Shown: positions 1 to 10,835, numbered from the stretch's first letter. The stretch is 64,000 nucleotides of DNA from Streptomyces fradiae ATCC 10745 = DSM 40063 (GCF_008704425.1 NZ_CP023696.1:2962501-3026500), one strand, 5' to 3'. Made by a program: numbers and translations. Notes: generated by a model from the letters alone, not told the origin.

Positions 1-139
1 CGGACGAGAACGCCGCCAGGTTGGGCGTGCCGTCCGGGTTCTCGGTGGTGAGCAGTACGACCGGGGTGCCGAAGTACAGGACGCTGGGCGTGATGGTGCG
101 GTGCGGACGGGCGGGGGCCTCGGTGGTGGTGCCGTTCAT
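1..139 (-). CDS. flavin reductase-like protein (5' part only, runs off the window)
   Basis: Reading from the ATG at 139 to the window edge gives 46 residues. The start MNGTTTEAPARPHRTITPSV is followed by LYFGTPVVLLTTENPDG, which resembles the opening of the FMN-binding split-barrel (flavin reductase/DIM6-NTAB) family. Such proteins bind FMN and either reduce it or use it in unknown reactions. Most of the fold lies outside the window, so the family call rests on the first strands only. Confidence 0.55.
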   Translation of the reverse strand, partial: MNGTTTEAPARPHRTITPSVLYFGTPVVLLTTENPDGTPNLAAFSS

Positions 140-195
140 GTCCCCGACCCTAGGAGCCGGACACTTCGGCGGCCGTCGAAGCGTCCGGGGGCGGG

Positions 196-330
196 ACCTG
201 TAGGGGGCTGGGGGCCCGTAGGGGGGCCGGGGCCCGTAGGGGGCCGGGGCCCGTAGGGGGCGGGGGCCCGTAGGGGGCGGGGGCCCGTAAGGGCCGTAAG
301 GGGGCAAGGCGCCCGTAAGGGCCCGTAGGG
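196..330. repeat. degenerate G-rich tandem repeat
   Basis: About seven imperfect copies of a 14-17 nt unit built on GGGCCCGTAGGGGG lie between the flavin-reductase start and the 3' end of the PTS gene. Copy length and G-run length vary, as expected from slippage. No gene is seen between 140 and 399. Confidence 0.7.
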
Positions 331-399
331 CCTTCAGGGGTGTCTCGTCGCGCGCGCCCCTGGGGGCGGCTCCCCGCCGGGCGGGCTCGCGCGCCCGGC

Positions 400-2034
400 T
401 CACGGGGCGGGTGCCGTCACGCCCCGCAGGCCGAAGAAGTACGTCGTCACGAAGCCCGCCGCGTACCCGGCCAGCAGCCCCGCCGCGTAGGCCCCGACCG
501 TGGCCAGGGCGCCGCCCGGACCGGACAGCAGCGGGAACAGCGCCCAGCCCGAGGGGCCGATCGCCGTCGACCCGACCGTGTCGCCCCACATCCCGAACAG
601 GCCGATCACTCCCCCGCCGACCGCCCCGCCCACGCACGCCGTCGCGAACGGGCGGCCCAGCGGCAGCGTCACGCCGTAGATGAGCGGTTCGCCGACGCCC
701 AGCAGGCCCGCCGGGAGCGCCGAGCGGATCGTGCGGCGCAGGCCCTCGGCGCGCCGCAGCCGCACGTACACGGCGAGCGCCGCGCCCACCTGGCCGGCGC
801 CCGCCATCGCGAGGACCGGCAGCAGGGCCGTGTACCCCTGCTGCTCGATCAGCGTGGCGTGCAGCGGGATCAGCGCCTGGTGCAGGCCCAGCATGACGAG
901 CGGCAGGAACAGCCCGCCCAGCACGAAACCGGCCGCCGCCCCACCCTGCGCGAGGAGCCCGTCGGTGGCCGTGCCGATGGCCGCCGCGACCTTCCCGGCC
1001 GCGTACATCAGCCCGTACACGGTCACCAGCCCCGCGACGAGGACCGTCAGGGTGGGGGTGACCAGCACGTCCAGCGCCTCGGGCACCCGGTGGCGGCACC
1101 ACTTCTCGACGCGCGTCGCCAGGAACGCCGCCGCCAGCGCGCCCAGCACCCCGCCCTGGCCGGGCGCCAGGGGCTGCCCGAACACCTCGACCTCGGCCAC
1201 CCCCGCGTACACCACGATCGCCGCGACCGCCCCGCCCAGGACGGGCGTCCCGCCGAACTCCTGCGCCGTGTTGTAGCCGACGAACACCGCGATGAGCGCC
1301 ATGAACCCGGACGCGATGACGGTCAGGGCGGGCGTGAGGGAGGGCAGCGCGCCGAGGTTGACGAGCAGGCCGTTCAGACCGGCGATGACGCCGCAGCCGA
1401 TGAGCGCGGGGATGAGCGGCACGAAGACGTTCGCGACGCGGCGCAGGGCGCGGCGCACCGGGCGGGCCTCGTGGGGCGGGTCGGTGGCGGGGGCCGCCTG
1501 TGTGCCGGGCGGGGTCTGCGGGGGCGCCGCCGCCGACCGTGCGAGCAGCGCCTGGAACTCCGGGGTGACCCGGGCGACCGTGCCGGGGCCCAGCACGATC
1601 TGGTACGCCGCCCCCTCCTCCACCACGCCCAGCACCGCCGGGTGCGCGCGCACCTCGGCGTCCCGCACGAGGGCCCGGTCGTGGAGGGTGAGGCGCAGGC
1701 GGGTCATGCAGTGCGCGACCGCCCCGACGTTCGCCGCGCCGCCCACGAGCGGGAGGAGGGCGGCGGCCGTCGCCTGGTGGGGGGTGGTGGCCGTCGCCTG
1801 GTGGGGGGTGGCGGGGGTGGCGGCTTCGGTGGGTGGGGCGGGGGCGGCCGGCGGAGGGAGGCCGTCCGGCGGGGTGGGGCCGCCGGGTGGGGTGGGGCCG
1901 CCGGGTGGGGCGGAGCCGCCGGGTGGGGCGGAGCCGCCGGGTGGGGCGGAGCCGGCCGGCGGGGCGGGGCGTTGTGGGCCGGACGGGTCGTCCGGGGTGG
2001 GGTCCGACGAGTGGGGGTCTTCGGTCGTCGTCAT
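400..2034 (-). CDS. murP: PTS transporter subunit EIIBC, probable MurNAc permease
   Basis: This 544-residue protein joins an N-terminal EIIB domain (about residues 88-165) to a multi-helix EIIC domain (about 195-540). The EIIB phosphorylation cysteine is Cys109 in the motif HCMTRLRLT. No EIIA domain is present, as in the MurP/sucrose/GlcNAc EIIBC group, so a separate EIIA must donate phosphate. It starts 24 nt after the murQ stop, which points to uptake and phosphorylation of N-acetylmuramic acid. Residues 15-90 are an odd Pro/Gly/Ala tract with repeated PPGGSA units and a duplicated PHQATA. The family is clear; the exact sugar is inferred from murQ. Confidence 0.85.
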   Translation of the reverse strand: MTTTEDPHSSDPTPDDPSGPQRPAPPAGSAPPGGSAPPGGSAPPGGPTPPGGPTPPDGLPPPAAPAPPTEAATPATPHQATATTPHQATAAALLPLVGGAANVGAVAHCMTRLRLTLHDRALVRDAEVRAHPAVLGVVEEGAAYQIVLGPGTVARVTPEFQALLARSAAAPPQTPPGTQAAPATDPPHEARPVRRALRRVANVFVPLIPALIGCGVIAGLNGLLVNLGALPSLTPALTVIASGFMALIAVFVGYNTAQEFGGTPVLGGAVAAIVVYAGVAEVEVFGQPLAPGQGGVLGALAAAFLATRVEKWCRHRVPEALDVLVTPTLTVLVAGLVTVYGLMYAAGKVAAAIGTATDGLLAQGGAAAGFVLGGLFLPLVMLGLHQALIPLHATLIEQQGYTALLPVLAMAGAGQVGAALAVYVRLRRAEGLRRTIRSALPAGLLGVGEPLIYGVTLPLGRPFATACVGGAVGGGVIGLFGMWGDTVGSTAIGPSGWALFPLLSGPGGALATVGAYAAGLLAGYAAGFVTTYFFGLRGVTAPAP

Positions 2035-2058
2035 GGGGGCCTCGCGTGCGGGGGTGCG

Positions 2059-2994
2059 TCAGGGGGCCGCCGCCAGTGCGGCGCGGAGATGACCGTGGTG
2101 CTCCGCGAGGAGGCGCGCGGCGGTCGGTGCGTCGACCCCGCCCAGCAGGACGAGCACGGCGTGCTTCACCTCGCCGCCCGTCGCCTCCAGGGCGCGCGCT
2201 ATCTCCTCGTCGGAGGCGCCCGTGGCCTGCGCGACGATCCGGTGCGAGCGGGCCCGCAGCTTGGCGTTGGTGGCGCGGACGTCCACCATCAGGTTCCCGT
2301 ACGTCTTGCCGAGGCGGATCATGGTGATCGTCGAGATCATGTTGAGGACGAGCTTCTGCGCCGTACCGGACTTCAGGCGCGTCGAGCCGCTGATGAACTC
2401 CGGCCCGACGACCACCTCGACCGCCAGGTCGGCCGCCGCCGCGAGGGCGCTGCCCGTGTTGCAGGCGAGGCCCACCGTCAGGGCGCCCGCGTCCCGCCCG
2501 TACTCGACGGCCCCCAGCGCGTACGGGGTGCGGCCCGACGCGGACACGCCGACCACCGTGTCCCGCTCGGAGAGGCCCAGCGCCTTCAGGTCCTCGTGGG
2601 CGAGGGCGGCGGAGTCCTCGGCGCCCTCCACCGACCGTACGAGCGCGTCGGGGCCGCCCGCGATGAGGCCGACGACCTGCGACGGGTCGGCGTTGAAGGT
2701 GGGCGGGCACTCGCTGGCGTCCAGCACCCCGAGCCGCCCGGCCGTGCCCGCGCCCGCGTAGACGAGGCGCCCGCCGCGCGCCATGCGGGCCGCGATGGCG
2801 TCGACGGCCGCCGCGATCCGCGGGAGCTGCGCGGCCACCGCCTCGGGCACGGCGCGGTCGCCGGCGTTCATGGCGCGGGCGATGTCGAGGGTGGGCCACG
2901 TGTCGACGTCCGCCAGGTCGGGGCGGAACTCCTCGGTGGCGAGGGTGCCCAACTGGGCTCGGAGGGTTGCGGGTTCCCGGACGGGGTCGTTCAT
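2059..2994 (-). CDS. murQ: N-acetylmuramic acid 6-phosphate etherase
   Basis: MurQ cleaves the lactyl ether of MurNAc-6-phosphate to GlcNAc-6-phosphate and D-lactate, a cytoplasmic step of cell-wall recycling. The 311-residue product has the usual family length. It carries the SIS-fold signatures YAGAGTAGRLGVLDASE and GVSASGRTPY and the conserved NLMVDVRATNAKLR. The ATG at 2994 is the natural start. It sits between the RpiR-type regulator (135 nt upstream) and the EIIBC gene (24 nt downstream), all on the minus strand. Confidence 0.95.
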   Translation of the reverse strand: MNDPVREPATLRAQLGTLATEEFRPDLADVDTWPTLDIARAMNAGDRAVPEAVAAQLPRIAAAVDAIAARMARGGRLVYAGAGTAGRLGVLDASECPPTFNADPSQVVGLIAGGPDALVRSVEGAEDSAALAHEDLKALGLSERDTVVGVSASGRTPYALGAVEYGRDAGALTVGLACNTGSALAAAADLAVEVVVGPEFISGSTRLKSGTAQKLVLNMISTITMIRLGKTYGNLMVDVRATNAKLRARSHRIVAQATGASDEEIARALEATGGEVKHAVLVLLGGVDAPTAARLLAEHHGHLRAALAAAP

Positions 2995-3129
2995 GCGCGG
3001 CTCTCTCGGTGCTCGGCGGGATCGGCGTCGTCGGGGTGCGCGGATGGGCGGGACCGGGTCGGACGGTGGGTGGTGGACGGTGGTGCGGGCGGGCGGGTGG
3101 TGCCGGCGGTGCGGGTGGTGTGGGCCGGT

Positions 3130-4215
3130 TCAGCGCGGGTGGGTGCGCTGGCGCGGGGTGCGGCGGTGGGCCAGCGCCTCGTACGACGCGGAGAGCGCGG
3201 GCGCGGCCGTCGCGTACGTCCGCTGCGTGACACACGTGAAGAGGCAGTCCACCACCAGCAGTTGGCTCGTGCGGGACGACATGGCCGCCGGTCTCAGCTC
3301 CGTCTCGCGCGCCGTGGACGTGGTCAGCAGGTGGTCCGCGTACTGCGCGACCGGGCCGTCCGGGCGGCCGGTGACGGCGACGGTGGTGGCGCCGCGCTCG
3401 AAGGCGACGCGCAGCGGTTCGATGACGTCGGCGGTGGCGCCCGAGTGGGTGATGGCGACGGCCACGTCCCCCGTGCGGAGCTGCACCGCGCCGGTCACGG
3501 CGACGTGCGGGTCGCTGTGGGCGTGCGCGACCAGCCCTATGCGCAGCAGCTTCTGCGCCAGGTCCTGGGCGACCAGGCCGGAGGCACCGATCCCGTACAC
3601 GTCGATCCGGCGGGCGTCCGCGAGGGCGGTGACGGCGGCGGCGAGCTGCGCCGTGTCGAGCGCGGCGGCCGTGTCGGCGAGGGTCTGCTGCTCGTCGCGG
3701 GCGAGCTTGGCGACGACGGCCTCGACCGGGTCGTCCACGGTGATGTCGGACGTGACGGCCGGCGGCCGGCCCGAGGTGCGCTGCGCGGCCAGCCCGGCGA
3801 GGGCGAGGCGCAGGTCCCGGTAGCCGGGGTAGCCGAGGGCGCGGGCGGTGCGGACGACGGTCGCCTCGCTGGTGCCCGTGCGTTCGGCGAGACCGGTGAC
3901 GGTGAGCGCGGCGCAGCCCGCCGGGTCGGCCGCGACGGCCTCGGCGACGCGCTGCATGGACCGCGTCATGGACGGGGCGAGGGCGCGGACCTTCGCGGCG
4001 AGCGGATCGGGCGCCGCGCCGACGGGGGCGGGGGCGGGGCCGGGGGCGGTGGGGCCGACGTGCGTACCGGGGCGGGCGGGCGTGCCGGGGGCGACGTGGG
4101 CGGAGGGGTCGGCGGGCGTGCCGGGGGCGGAGGGGGCGCCGGGCGTGCCGCCGGCCGGTGCGGGCGGCCCGGGCGGCAGGGCCCCGGTGAAAGTTTCCTT
4201 CAGCTCCTCGGTCAC
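3130..4215 (-). CDS. MurR/RpiR-family transcriptional regulator
   Basis: The 361-residue protein has an N-terminal RpiR HTH domain (about residues 75-150, with LAERTGTSEATVVRTARALG) and a C-terminal SIS sugar-phosphate-binding domain containing IDVYGIGASG and ITHSGAT. Members sense phosphosugars; next to murQ and a PTS gene the expected ligand is MurNAc-6-phosphate. Residues 13-70 form a Pro/Ala/Gly-rich insert not usual in the family. The start is the GTG at 4215. Two candidate operators overlap and precede it, suggesting self-regulation. Confidence 0.88.
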   Translation of the reverse strand: MTEELKETFTGALPPGPPAPAGGTPGAPSAPGTPADPSAHVAPGTPARPGTHVGPTAPGPAPAPVGAAPDPLAAKVRALAPSMTRSMQRVAEAVAADPAGCAALTVTGLAERTGTSEATVVRTARALGYPGYRDLRLALAGLAAQRTSGRPPAVTSDITVDDPVEAVVAKLARDEQQTLADTAAALDTAQLAAAVTALADARRIDVYGIGASGLVAQDLAQKLLRIGLVAHAHSDPHVAVTGAVQLRTGDVAVAITHSGATADVIEPLRVAFERGATTVAVTGRPDGPVAQYADHLLTTSTARETELRPAAMSSRTSQLLVVDCLFTCVTQRTYATAAPALSASYEALAHRRTPRQRTHPR

Positions 4216-4233
4216 CCTTGAAACGTATTTTCA
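4188..4233. promoter_or_regulatory. two candidate RpiR-type operators
   Basis: A perfect inverted repeat TGAAA-N5-TTTCA lies at 4219-4233, just before the regulator's GTG. A second copy with one mismatch, TGAAA-N5-CTTCA, lies at 4188-4202 inside codons 5-9. The centres are 31 bp apart, about three helical turns, so two dimers could bind one face. The position suits autoregulation of the mur genes and perhaps of the divergent gene at 4273. Binding by this regulator is inferred. Confidence 0.5.
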
Positions 4234-4272
4234 GCGATGGTGGCCGTCAACCCCGCGCGTCAGAATGGCCGT

Positions 4273-4629
4273 ATGACCGAGCCCGGCCCCCTGGAGCAGG
4301 CGCTGCACGCCGCACGCGCGCTGGTCCTCGCCGACCTGACCGCCCGCGATGTCGCCGAGGCGGAGATCGTCTCGCTCGTCGAGGACGCGGTGGCAGGCCG
4401 CCGCTGGTGGGTCGAGCAGTGGCCCGAGGGCGCCGGGTACGTCGCCGGGCTGGTCGCGCAGGACGTGCAGGACGCACTGCTGGAGCGGTACGGGCGCTGG
4501 CCGCTGTGCCCGGTGTGCGACGCGGGCGACCCGCACGCGCTGGACGTGGAGCCCGAGCTGGGCCCGGACCCGCACTGGGTGTGCGGGCGGGCCGGTGTGG
4601 TGGTCGCCCCGGTGGGCGGCCTCGCGTGA
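4273..4629 (+). CDS. conserved hypothetical protein with CxxC motif
   Basis: The 118-residue product from the ATG at 4273 is mostly helical. Near its end it has CPVCDAGDPHAL and then VCG, which could be a small metal-binding knuckle. An upstream in-frame ATG at 4237 overlaps the candidate operators and is less likely. The stop overlaps the next start (GTGA), so the two genes are translated together. The function is not recognised. Confidence 0.65.
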   Translation: MTEPGPLEQALHAARALVLADLTARDVAEAEIVSLVEDAVAGRRWWVEQWPEGAGYVAGLVAQDVQDALLERYGRWPLCPVCDAGDPHALDVEPELGPDPHWVCGRAGVVVAPVGGLA

Positions 4630-4895
4630 CCCTGTACATCGACCCGCCGAACTGGCCGGGGCGCGGCCGCATGTGGTCGCACCTGGTCAGCGACGTGTCG
4701 TTCGAGGAACTGCACGCGGGGGCCGCCGCGATCGGCTGCCCCCCGCGCGCCTTCGACGGCGACCACTACGACATCCCGGCCGAGCGGTACGCCGACGCGG
4801 TGGCGGCGGGCGCCGTCGAGGTGGGGTCGAAGGAACTGGTACGGCGCCTCACGGCGGCGGGGCTGCGCCGCCCGAAGGGGCGCCCCCGCGCGTGA
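4626..4895 (+). CDS. DUF4031 domain protein
   Basis: The 89-residue product starts at a GTG overlapping the previous stop by 4 nt. It begins TLYIDPPNWPGRGRMWSHLV and contains FDGDHYDIPAERY, the conserved pattern of the DUF4031 family of small bacterial proteins. The family has no established function. Coupling to the CxxC protein suggests a joint role. Confidence 0.75.
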   Translation: MTLYIDPPNWPGRGRMWSHLVSDVSFEELHAGAAAIGCPPRAFDGDHYDIPAERYADAVAAGAVEVGSKELVRRLTAAGLRRPKGRPRA

Positions 4896-4950
4896 GGCGA
4901 GCCCGCGCGTGAGGCGAGCCCTCGCGTGAGGCGAGCCCTCGCGTGAGGCG
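4888..4950. repeat. 17-bp tandem repeat after the DUF4031 gene
   Basis: Four near-identical copies of GCGCGTGAGGCGAGCCC begin in the last codons of the DUF4031 gene and run past its stop. Array expansion could alter the extreme C-terminus. From here to the MFS gene at 5049 no other feature is seen. Confidence 0.8.
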
Positions 4951-5048
4951 GCGCGGCACCGTCCTGGCGGCGGCCCCGCACGGAAGCGGCACCACCCGCG
5001 CGGCGGCCCATGCGGGCAGGGGCCCCGTGCACGGGCGGGCGGCCGGGC

Positions 5049-6539
5049 TCAGCCCTGGACGGCGTCCGGGCCCTTGCCGGTGGCGGCGCACACCTGCACG
5101 CCGGCCGCCCCGCCACGGGCGTCCCCGCCACGACCGTCCCCGACGATCCCGCCGGGAGCGGCCATCCCGCCGGGAACCTCCCCGGCCACCCCGCCACGGG
5201 CGCTCCCGCCCGCCGCGCCGCCCGTCACGATCCGGCTCGGCGTACGGCGGTCCTCCCGGCGGTGCAGCCGCAGCGCCACGGCCACCGTCCCCAGCGCGAC
5301 GAGCGTCATGGCCCCGCCCGCCCACGCGGTCGCCGGGTACCCGAGGCCCGCGTCGATGACGGTCCCGCCGAGCCACGGCCCGCCGGTGTTGCCCAGGTTG
5401 AAGGCGGCGGTCGTGGTGGCGCCCGCCAGGGTCGGGGCGGCACCGGCCACGTTGAACATGCGGGCGTTCAGCGCGGGCGCCGTGTAGAACGCGGACACGC
5501 CCAGCAGGAAGGCCAGCGCCACGGCGGCGACCGGGTTCCCGGCGAACAGCGCCAGCGCGGCGAGCAGCACCGTGGACGCCGCGATGCCGCTCAGCAGCAC
5601 GCCGAACAGGTGCGCGTCCGCGACCCGCCCGCCGATCGCCGTCCCGACGAGCGCGCCGGCCCCGAACAGCCCGAGCACGGTCGGCACCCACCCGGAGGCG
5701 AGCCCGGCCACGTCGGTGAGGAGCGGCGCCAGGTAGGAGAACGCGCAGAAGACCCCGCCCGCCGCCAGGGCGGTGACGACCACGGCGAGCCACACCTGCC
5801 GGTCGCGGTAGATGGTCAGCTCACGCCGCAGCTCCGGCTTCCGCTCCGGCAGCGGGATGTGCGGGATGCGGGTGACCACGCCGACCAGGGCGACGGCGGA
5901 CGCGGCGCCGACCGCCCAGAACGCCGACCGCCACCCCAGGTGCTCACCGAGGAACGCGCCCGCCGGGACGCCCAGCACGTTGGCGATGGACAGGCCGCCG
6001 ATCATGACGGCCATGGCGCGGGCCCGCGCCCCCGGCCGGACCATCGCGATGGCGACGGCCGCGCCGACGGCCCAGAAGCCGGCGCACGCCAGCGCGCTCA
6101 CCACGCGGGAGGCGAACAGCACCTCGTACGAGGGGGCCAGCGCGCCCGCGACCTGGCCGACGCCGAAGGTGGCGATCAGGGCGACGAGCGTGGTCTTGCG
6201 GGGCAGCCTCAGCGTCGCGACGGCGAGCAGCGGGGCGCCGACGACCATGCCGATGGCGAAGGCGGATATCAGCAGCCCGGCCTGCGGAATGGACACGTCC
6301 ATGTCGTCCGCGATGGGCGGGAGCAGCCCGGACAGCATGAACTCGCTGGTGCCGAGCGCGAAGACGGACAGGCCGAGGATGTACACGGCCGCCGGCATCC
6401 GCCCGGACGCGGCGGCATCCGGTGAGGCGGGGGAGTCCGGTGAGGCTGCGGCATCCGATGAGGCGGCGGAGTCCGGTGTGGCTGCGGAGTCCGGTGAGGC
6501 GGGGGCGGCGGCGGGCGGGTGATCGTCGTCGGTGGGCAT
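5049..6539 (-). CDS. MFS transporter, Cmx/CmlR-like drug exporter family
   Basis: From the ATG at 6539 the product is 496 residues with about 12 hydrophobic segments. The first helix AAVYILGLSVFALGTSEFML and the loop GWRSAFWAVGA are typical of the DHA1 sugar/arabinose-efflux and Cmx/CmrA chloramphenicol-exporter group. An in-frame ATG at 6584 is possible but adds an atypical leader. The N-terminus has repeated SPDSAA/SPDAAA units and the C-terminus a Gly/Arg/Ala-rich tail. The substrate cannot be predicted. Confidence 0.8.
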   Translation of the reverse strand: MPTDDDHPPAAAPASPDSAATPDSAASSDAAASPDSPASPDAAASGRMPAAVYILGLSVFALGTSEFMLSGLLPPIADDMDVSIPQAGLLISAFAIGMVVGAPLLAVATLRLPRKTTLVALIATFGVGQVAGALAPSYEVLFASRVVSALACAGFWAVGAAVAIAMVRPGARARAMAVMIGGLSIANVLGVPAGAFLGEHLGWRSAFWAVGAASAVALVGVVTRIPHIPLPERKPELRRELTIYRDRQVWLAVVVTALAAGGVFCAFSYLAPLLTDVAGLASGWVPTVLGLFGAGALVGTAIGGRVADAHLFGVLLSGIAASTVLLAALALFAGNPVAAVALAFLLGVSAFYTAPALNARMFNVAGAAPTLAGATTTAAFNLGNTGGPWLGGTVIDAGLGYPATAWAGGAMTLVALGTVAVALRLHRREDRRTPSRIVTGGAAGGSARGGVAGEVPGGMAAPGGIVGDGRGGDARGGAAGVQVCAATGKGPDAVQG

Positions 6540-6660
6540 GTTGGATGGCAACACCACCGAAACGATCAGGATTCCCGCCCGCACGCCGGGCCGCCCGCCC
6601 GTCCACCGGCCGGGTGCCGGCCCTCCGGCCGTGCGGACGGTGCGGGGCGGGCCGGTACGG

Positions 6661-7419
6661 CTACCCGCCCAGCAGCCCCAGTTCCGTCGCGAGGTTGCGG
6701 CGGGCGGTCGGCTCCCAGTGCTCGGCGCCGTACGGGGTGCGGAACAGCCTCGGCAGGGTGAGGAGTCGGCGGAGCACCGCCGCGCGGCCCTGGCGGAACG
6801 CGTCGTCCGGCACGAAGCCGTACTCCTCCCGTACGGCCGCCGCGTACGCCGCGTACGCCTCCGGGTCTCCGGCCAGCACGGCGAGGTCGGCGTCGCACAG
6901 GACCTCGCCGTCGCGGTCGCCGGGCGCCGGGTCGTGGGTGACGGTGAGCCGGACGAGCCGGGCGGCCTCGGCCGTACGGGACGGTCCGACGCCCAGCTCG
7001 GGCAGGGCGCGCTCGGCGAGGCGGGCGCTGCGCTCCTCGTTGGTGTCCCGCTCGGGCAGGTACACCGCGTCGTGGAACCAGGCGGCGAGCTGGACGGCGG
7101 GGAGGTCGTCGGCGTAACCGGCCAGGTCGTCGACGCGGCGCAGGACGGCGAGGAGGTGGTCGGTGGTGTGGTAGCGGCGCTGGGGCTCCGCCCACCGGCG
7201 CAGCAGCTCGTCGGCGTACCGGGCGGGGGGCGGGGCGGCGGCGCTTCCGGAACCGGCTACGGCGCCGTCACCGGCTCCACTCCCGGCCCCGGGACCCGCC
7301 TCGGCACCGGCTTCGGCACCGGCTTCTGCGGGGTGCCCGGCCCGCGCCCGGCGGACGGTCTCCTCCCAGCGCAGGCGCAGTTCCTCGTGGGCGGGGTGCG
7401 GGGACAGCGGGGCGGCCAT
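6661..7419 (-). CDS. HD-domain phosphohydrolase-like protein
   Basis: The 252-residue protein contains the metal-binding pattern of predicted HD phosphohydrolases: HTTDHLLAVLRRV near residue 97 and AAWFHDAVYLPERDTNEERS about 20 residues later. An Ala/Glu/Gly-rich stretch (AEAGAEAGAEAG) at about residues 33-60 is inserted ahead of the domain. Homologues are soluble and of unknown substrate. The start is the ATG at 7419. Confidence 0.8.
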   Translation of the reverse strand: MAAPLSPHPAHEELRLRWEETVRRARAGHPAEAGAEAGAEAGPGAGSGAGDGAVAGSGSAAAPPPARYADELLRRWAEPQRRYHTTDHLLAVLRRVDDLAGYADDLPAVQLAAWFHDAVYLPERDTNEERSARLAERALPELGVGPSRTAEAARLVRLTVTHDPAPGDRDGEVLCDADLAVLAGDPEAYAAYAAAVREEYGFVPDDAFRQGRAAVLRRLLTLPRLFRTPYGAEHWEPTARRNLATELGLLGG

Positions 7420-7448
7420 GGGCCCATTGTGCCGGTGGACCGGTGGAC

Positions 7449-7481
7449 CGGGGGCGGTACGGCCTTCCCGTACCGCCCCCG
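7449..7481 (-). terminator. hairpin downstream of the copper ATPase
   Basis: A perfect 14-bp stem (GGGGGCGGTACGG at 7450-7462 against CCGTACCGCCCCC at 7468-7480, plus one outer pair) closes a CCTTC loop. It lies 40 nt past the stop of the copper ATPase and ahead of the HD gene. It probably ends copper-induced transcription, although no U-tract follows. Confidence 0.6.
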
Positions 7482-7521
7482 CGTACCGCTCCGGCCCTTC
7501 GCCGCCCCGCCCCGCCCCGCC

Positions 7522-9825
<2,304 letters not shown>

Positions 9826-9836
9826 CTCACTCTCCA

Positions 9837-9887
9837 ATACCCAGGGGGGGTATACCAACGTGGCCAGTGTATACCCCCTCCGGGTAA
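9837..9887. promoter_or_regulatory. two CsoR-type copper operators
   Basis: Site A at 9837-9853 is a perfect ATACCC-N5-GGGTAT palindrome. Site B at 9871-9887 reads ATACCC-N5-GGGTAA, one mismatch. They match the operator form described for the copper-sensing repressor CsoR in Streptomyces. They lie 12 and 46 nt upstream of the copA start with centres 34 bp apart. CsoR leaves such sites when it binds Cu(I). No csoR gene is in the window. Confidence 0.8.
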
Positions 9888-9927
9888 ACAGGACACCCCT
9901 GCGCCCGGCGGCCCGCCACGCATTAGC

Positions 9928-9943
9928 ATTGGACTAGACCTGT
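9928..9943. promoter_or_regulatory. DasR-like (dre) candidate site upstream of cutC
   Basis: ATTGGACTAGACCTGT matches the published dre consensus ACTGGTCTAGACCACT at 12 of 16 positions, including the CTAGACC core. DasR is the GlcNAc-responsive GntR regulator of Streptomyces. The site is 38 nt upstream of the cutC ATG. A dre site on a copper gene would be unexpected, so chance or a different repressor is possible. Confidence 0.4.
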
Positions 9944-9980
9944 AGACGTGTAAACAGCCGTGCGCCGAGATTGGGGTCCG

Positions 9981-10700
9981 ATGAGCAACCGTGCACTCCT
10001 GGAGGTGATCGCCCTCGACGCGGAGGACGCGATCGCCGCCCAGGCCGGAGGGGCGGACCGGCTGGAGCTGGTCACCGACATGGCCGCCGACGGGCTGACC
10101 CCGTCCCGCGAGACGTACGCCCGCGTCCGGGCCGCCGTGGACGTGCCGCTGCGCGTGATGCTGCGCCTCGCGGACGGCTTCGCCGCCGGGGACGTGGACG
10201 CGCTGGCGAGGGTGGCCGGGGACCTGCGCTCCGAGGGCGCCGACGAGTTCGTGCTGGGCTTCCTCGACGGGGACGGCCACGCCGACCTGGCCGCGCTGGA
10301 ACGGCTCGCCGCGGAGCTGGACGGCTGCCGGTGGACCTTCCACCGGGCCATCGACCACTGCGCCGACCGGGACGCCCTGCGCCGCCTGCTCGCCGACCTG
10401 CCGGGCCTCGACACCTACCTGACGGCCGGCTCCCCGGCGGGCGTCGACACCGGGCTGCCCGTCCTGGCGGCCGAGGCCGAGGCGTCCCGCCGGGGCGGGA
10501 CGGGGTACGAACCCCGGCTGCTGGTCGGCGGCGGACTGCGCCTCGACCACGTGCCGGAGCTGCTGGCCGCGGGCGTGGACGCCTTCCACATCGGCGGCGC
10601 GGCCCGCGCGGCCGGCTGGACGTCCCCGGTGGCGCAGGGTGCGGTGGCCGCCTGGCGCCGGGCCCTGGACGCGGAGGTCCCGGTCGGGACGGTGGCGTAA
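9981..10700 (+). CDS. cutC: CutC-family copper homeostasis protein
   Basis: The 239-residue TIM-barrel-like protein begins LLEVIALDAEDAIAAQAGGA, followed by DRLELV, and contains WTFHRAIDHCAD and LVGGGLRLDHVPELLAAGVD, all typical of CutC. The family is linked to copper tolerance, but its biochemical action is unsettled. It is divergent from copA and shares the regulatory gap with the CsoR-like sites, which supports a copper link. The ATG at 9981 is preferred to the GTG at 9960. Confidence 0.9.
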   Translation: MSNRALLEVIALDAEDAIAAQAGGADRLELVTDMAADGLTPSRETYARVRAAVDVPLRVMLRLADGFAAGDVDALARVAGDLRSEGADEFVLGFLDGDGHADLAALERLAAELDGCRWTFHRAIDHCADRDALRRLLADLPGLDTYLTAGSPAGVDTGLPVLAAEAEASRRGGTGYEPRLLVGGGLRLDHVPELLAAGVDAFHIGGAARAAGWTSPVAQGAVAAWRRALDAEVPVGTVA

Positions 10701-10835
10701 CGGCACGGCGCCCTCGGGGCGGCGCCGGGCACCCGCCCGGACCCCGCCCCGGGGGCACGCGGCGCCCGTATCCTGACCACGTACCGCCGGTCGCCGCGCC
10801 CACCGCGAGCGCCGGACGGATCGAGGCGGGAGGAC

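Noticed and set aside
340..4221. A 1293-codon open frame on the plus strand.
   Set aside because: It is antisense to murP, murQ and the RpiR gene. Its Arg/Gly/His-rich translation is a GC-skew artefact of the true minus-strand genes.
4231..4766. Several minus-strand frames opposite the small genes at 4273-4895.
   Set aside because: The plus-strand pair has coupled start/stop and a DUF4031 match; the opposite frames are shadows.
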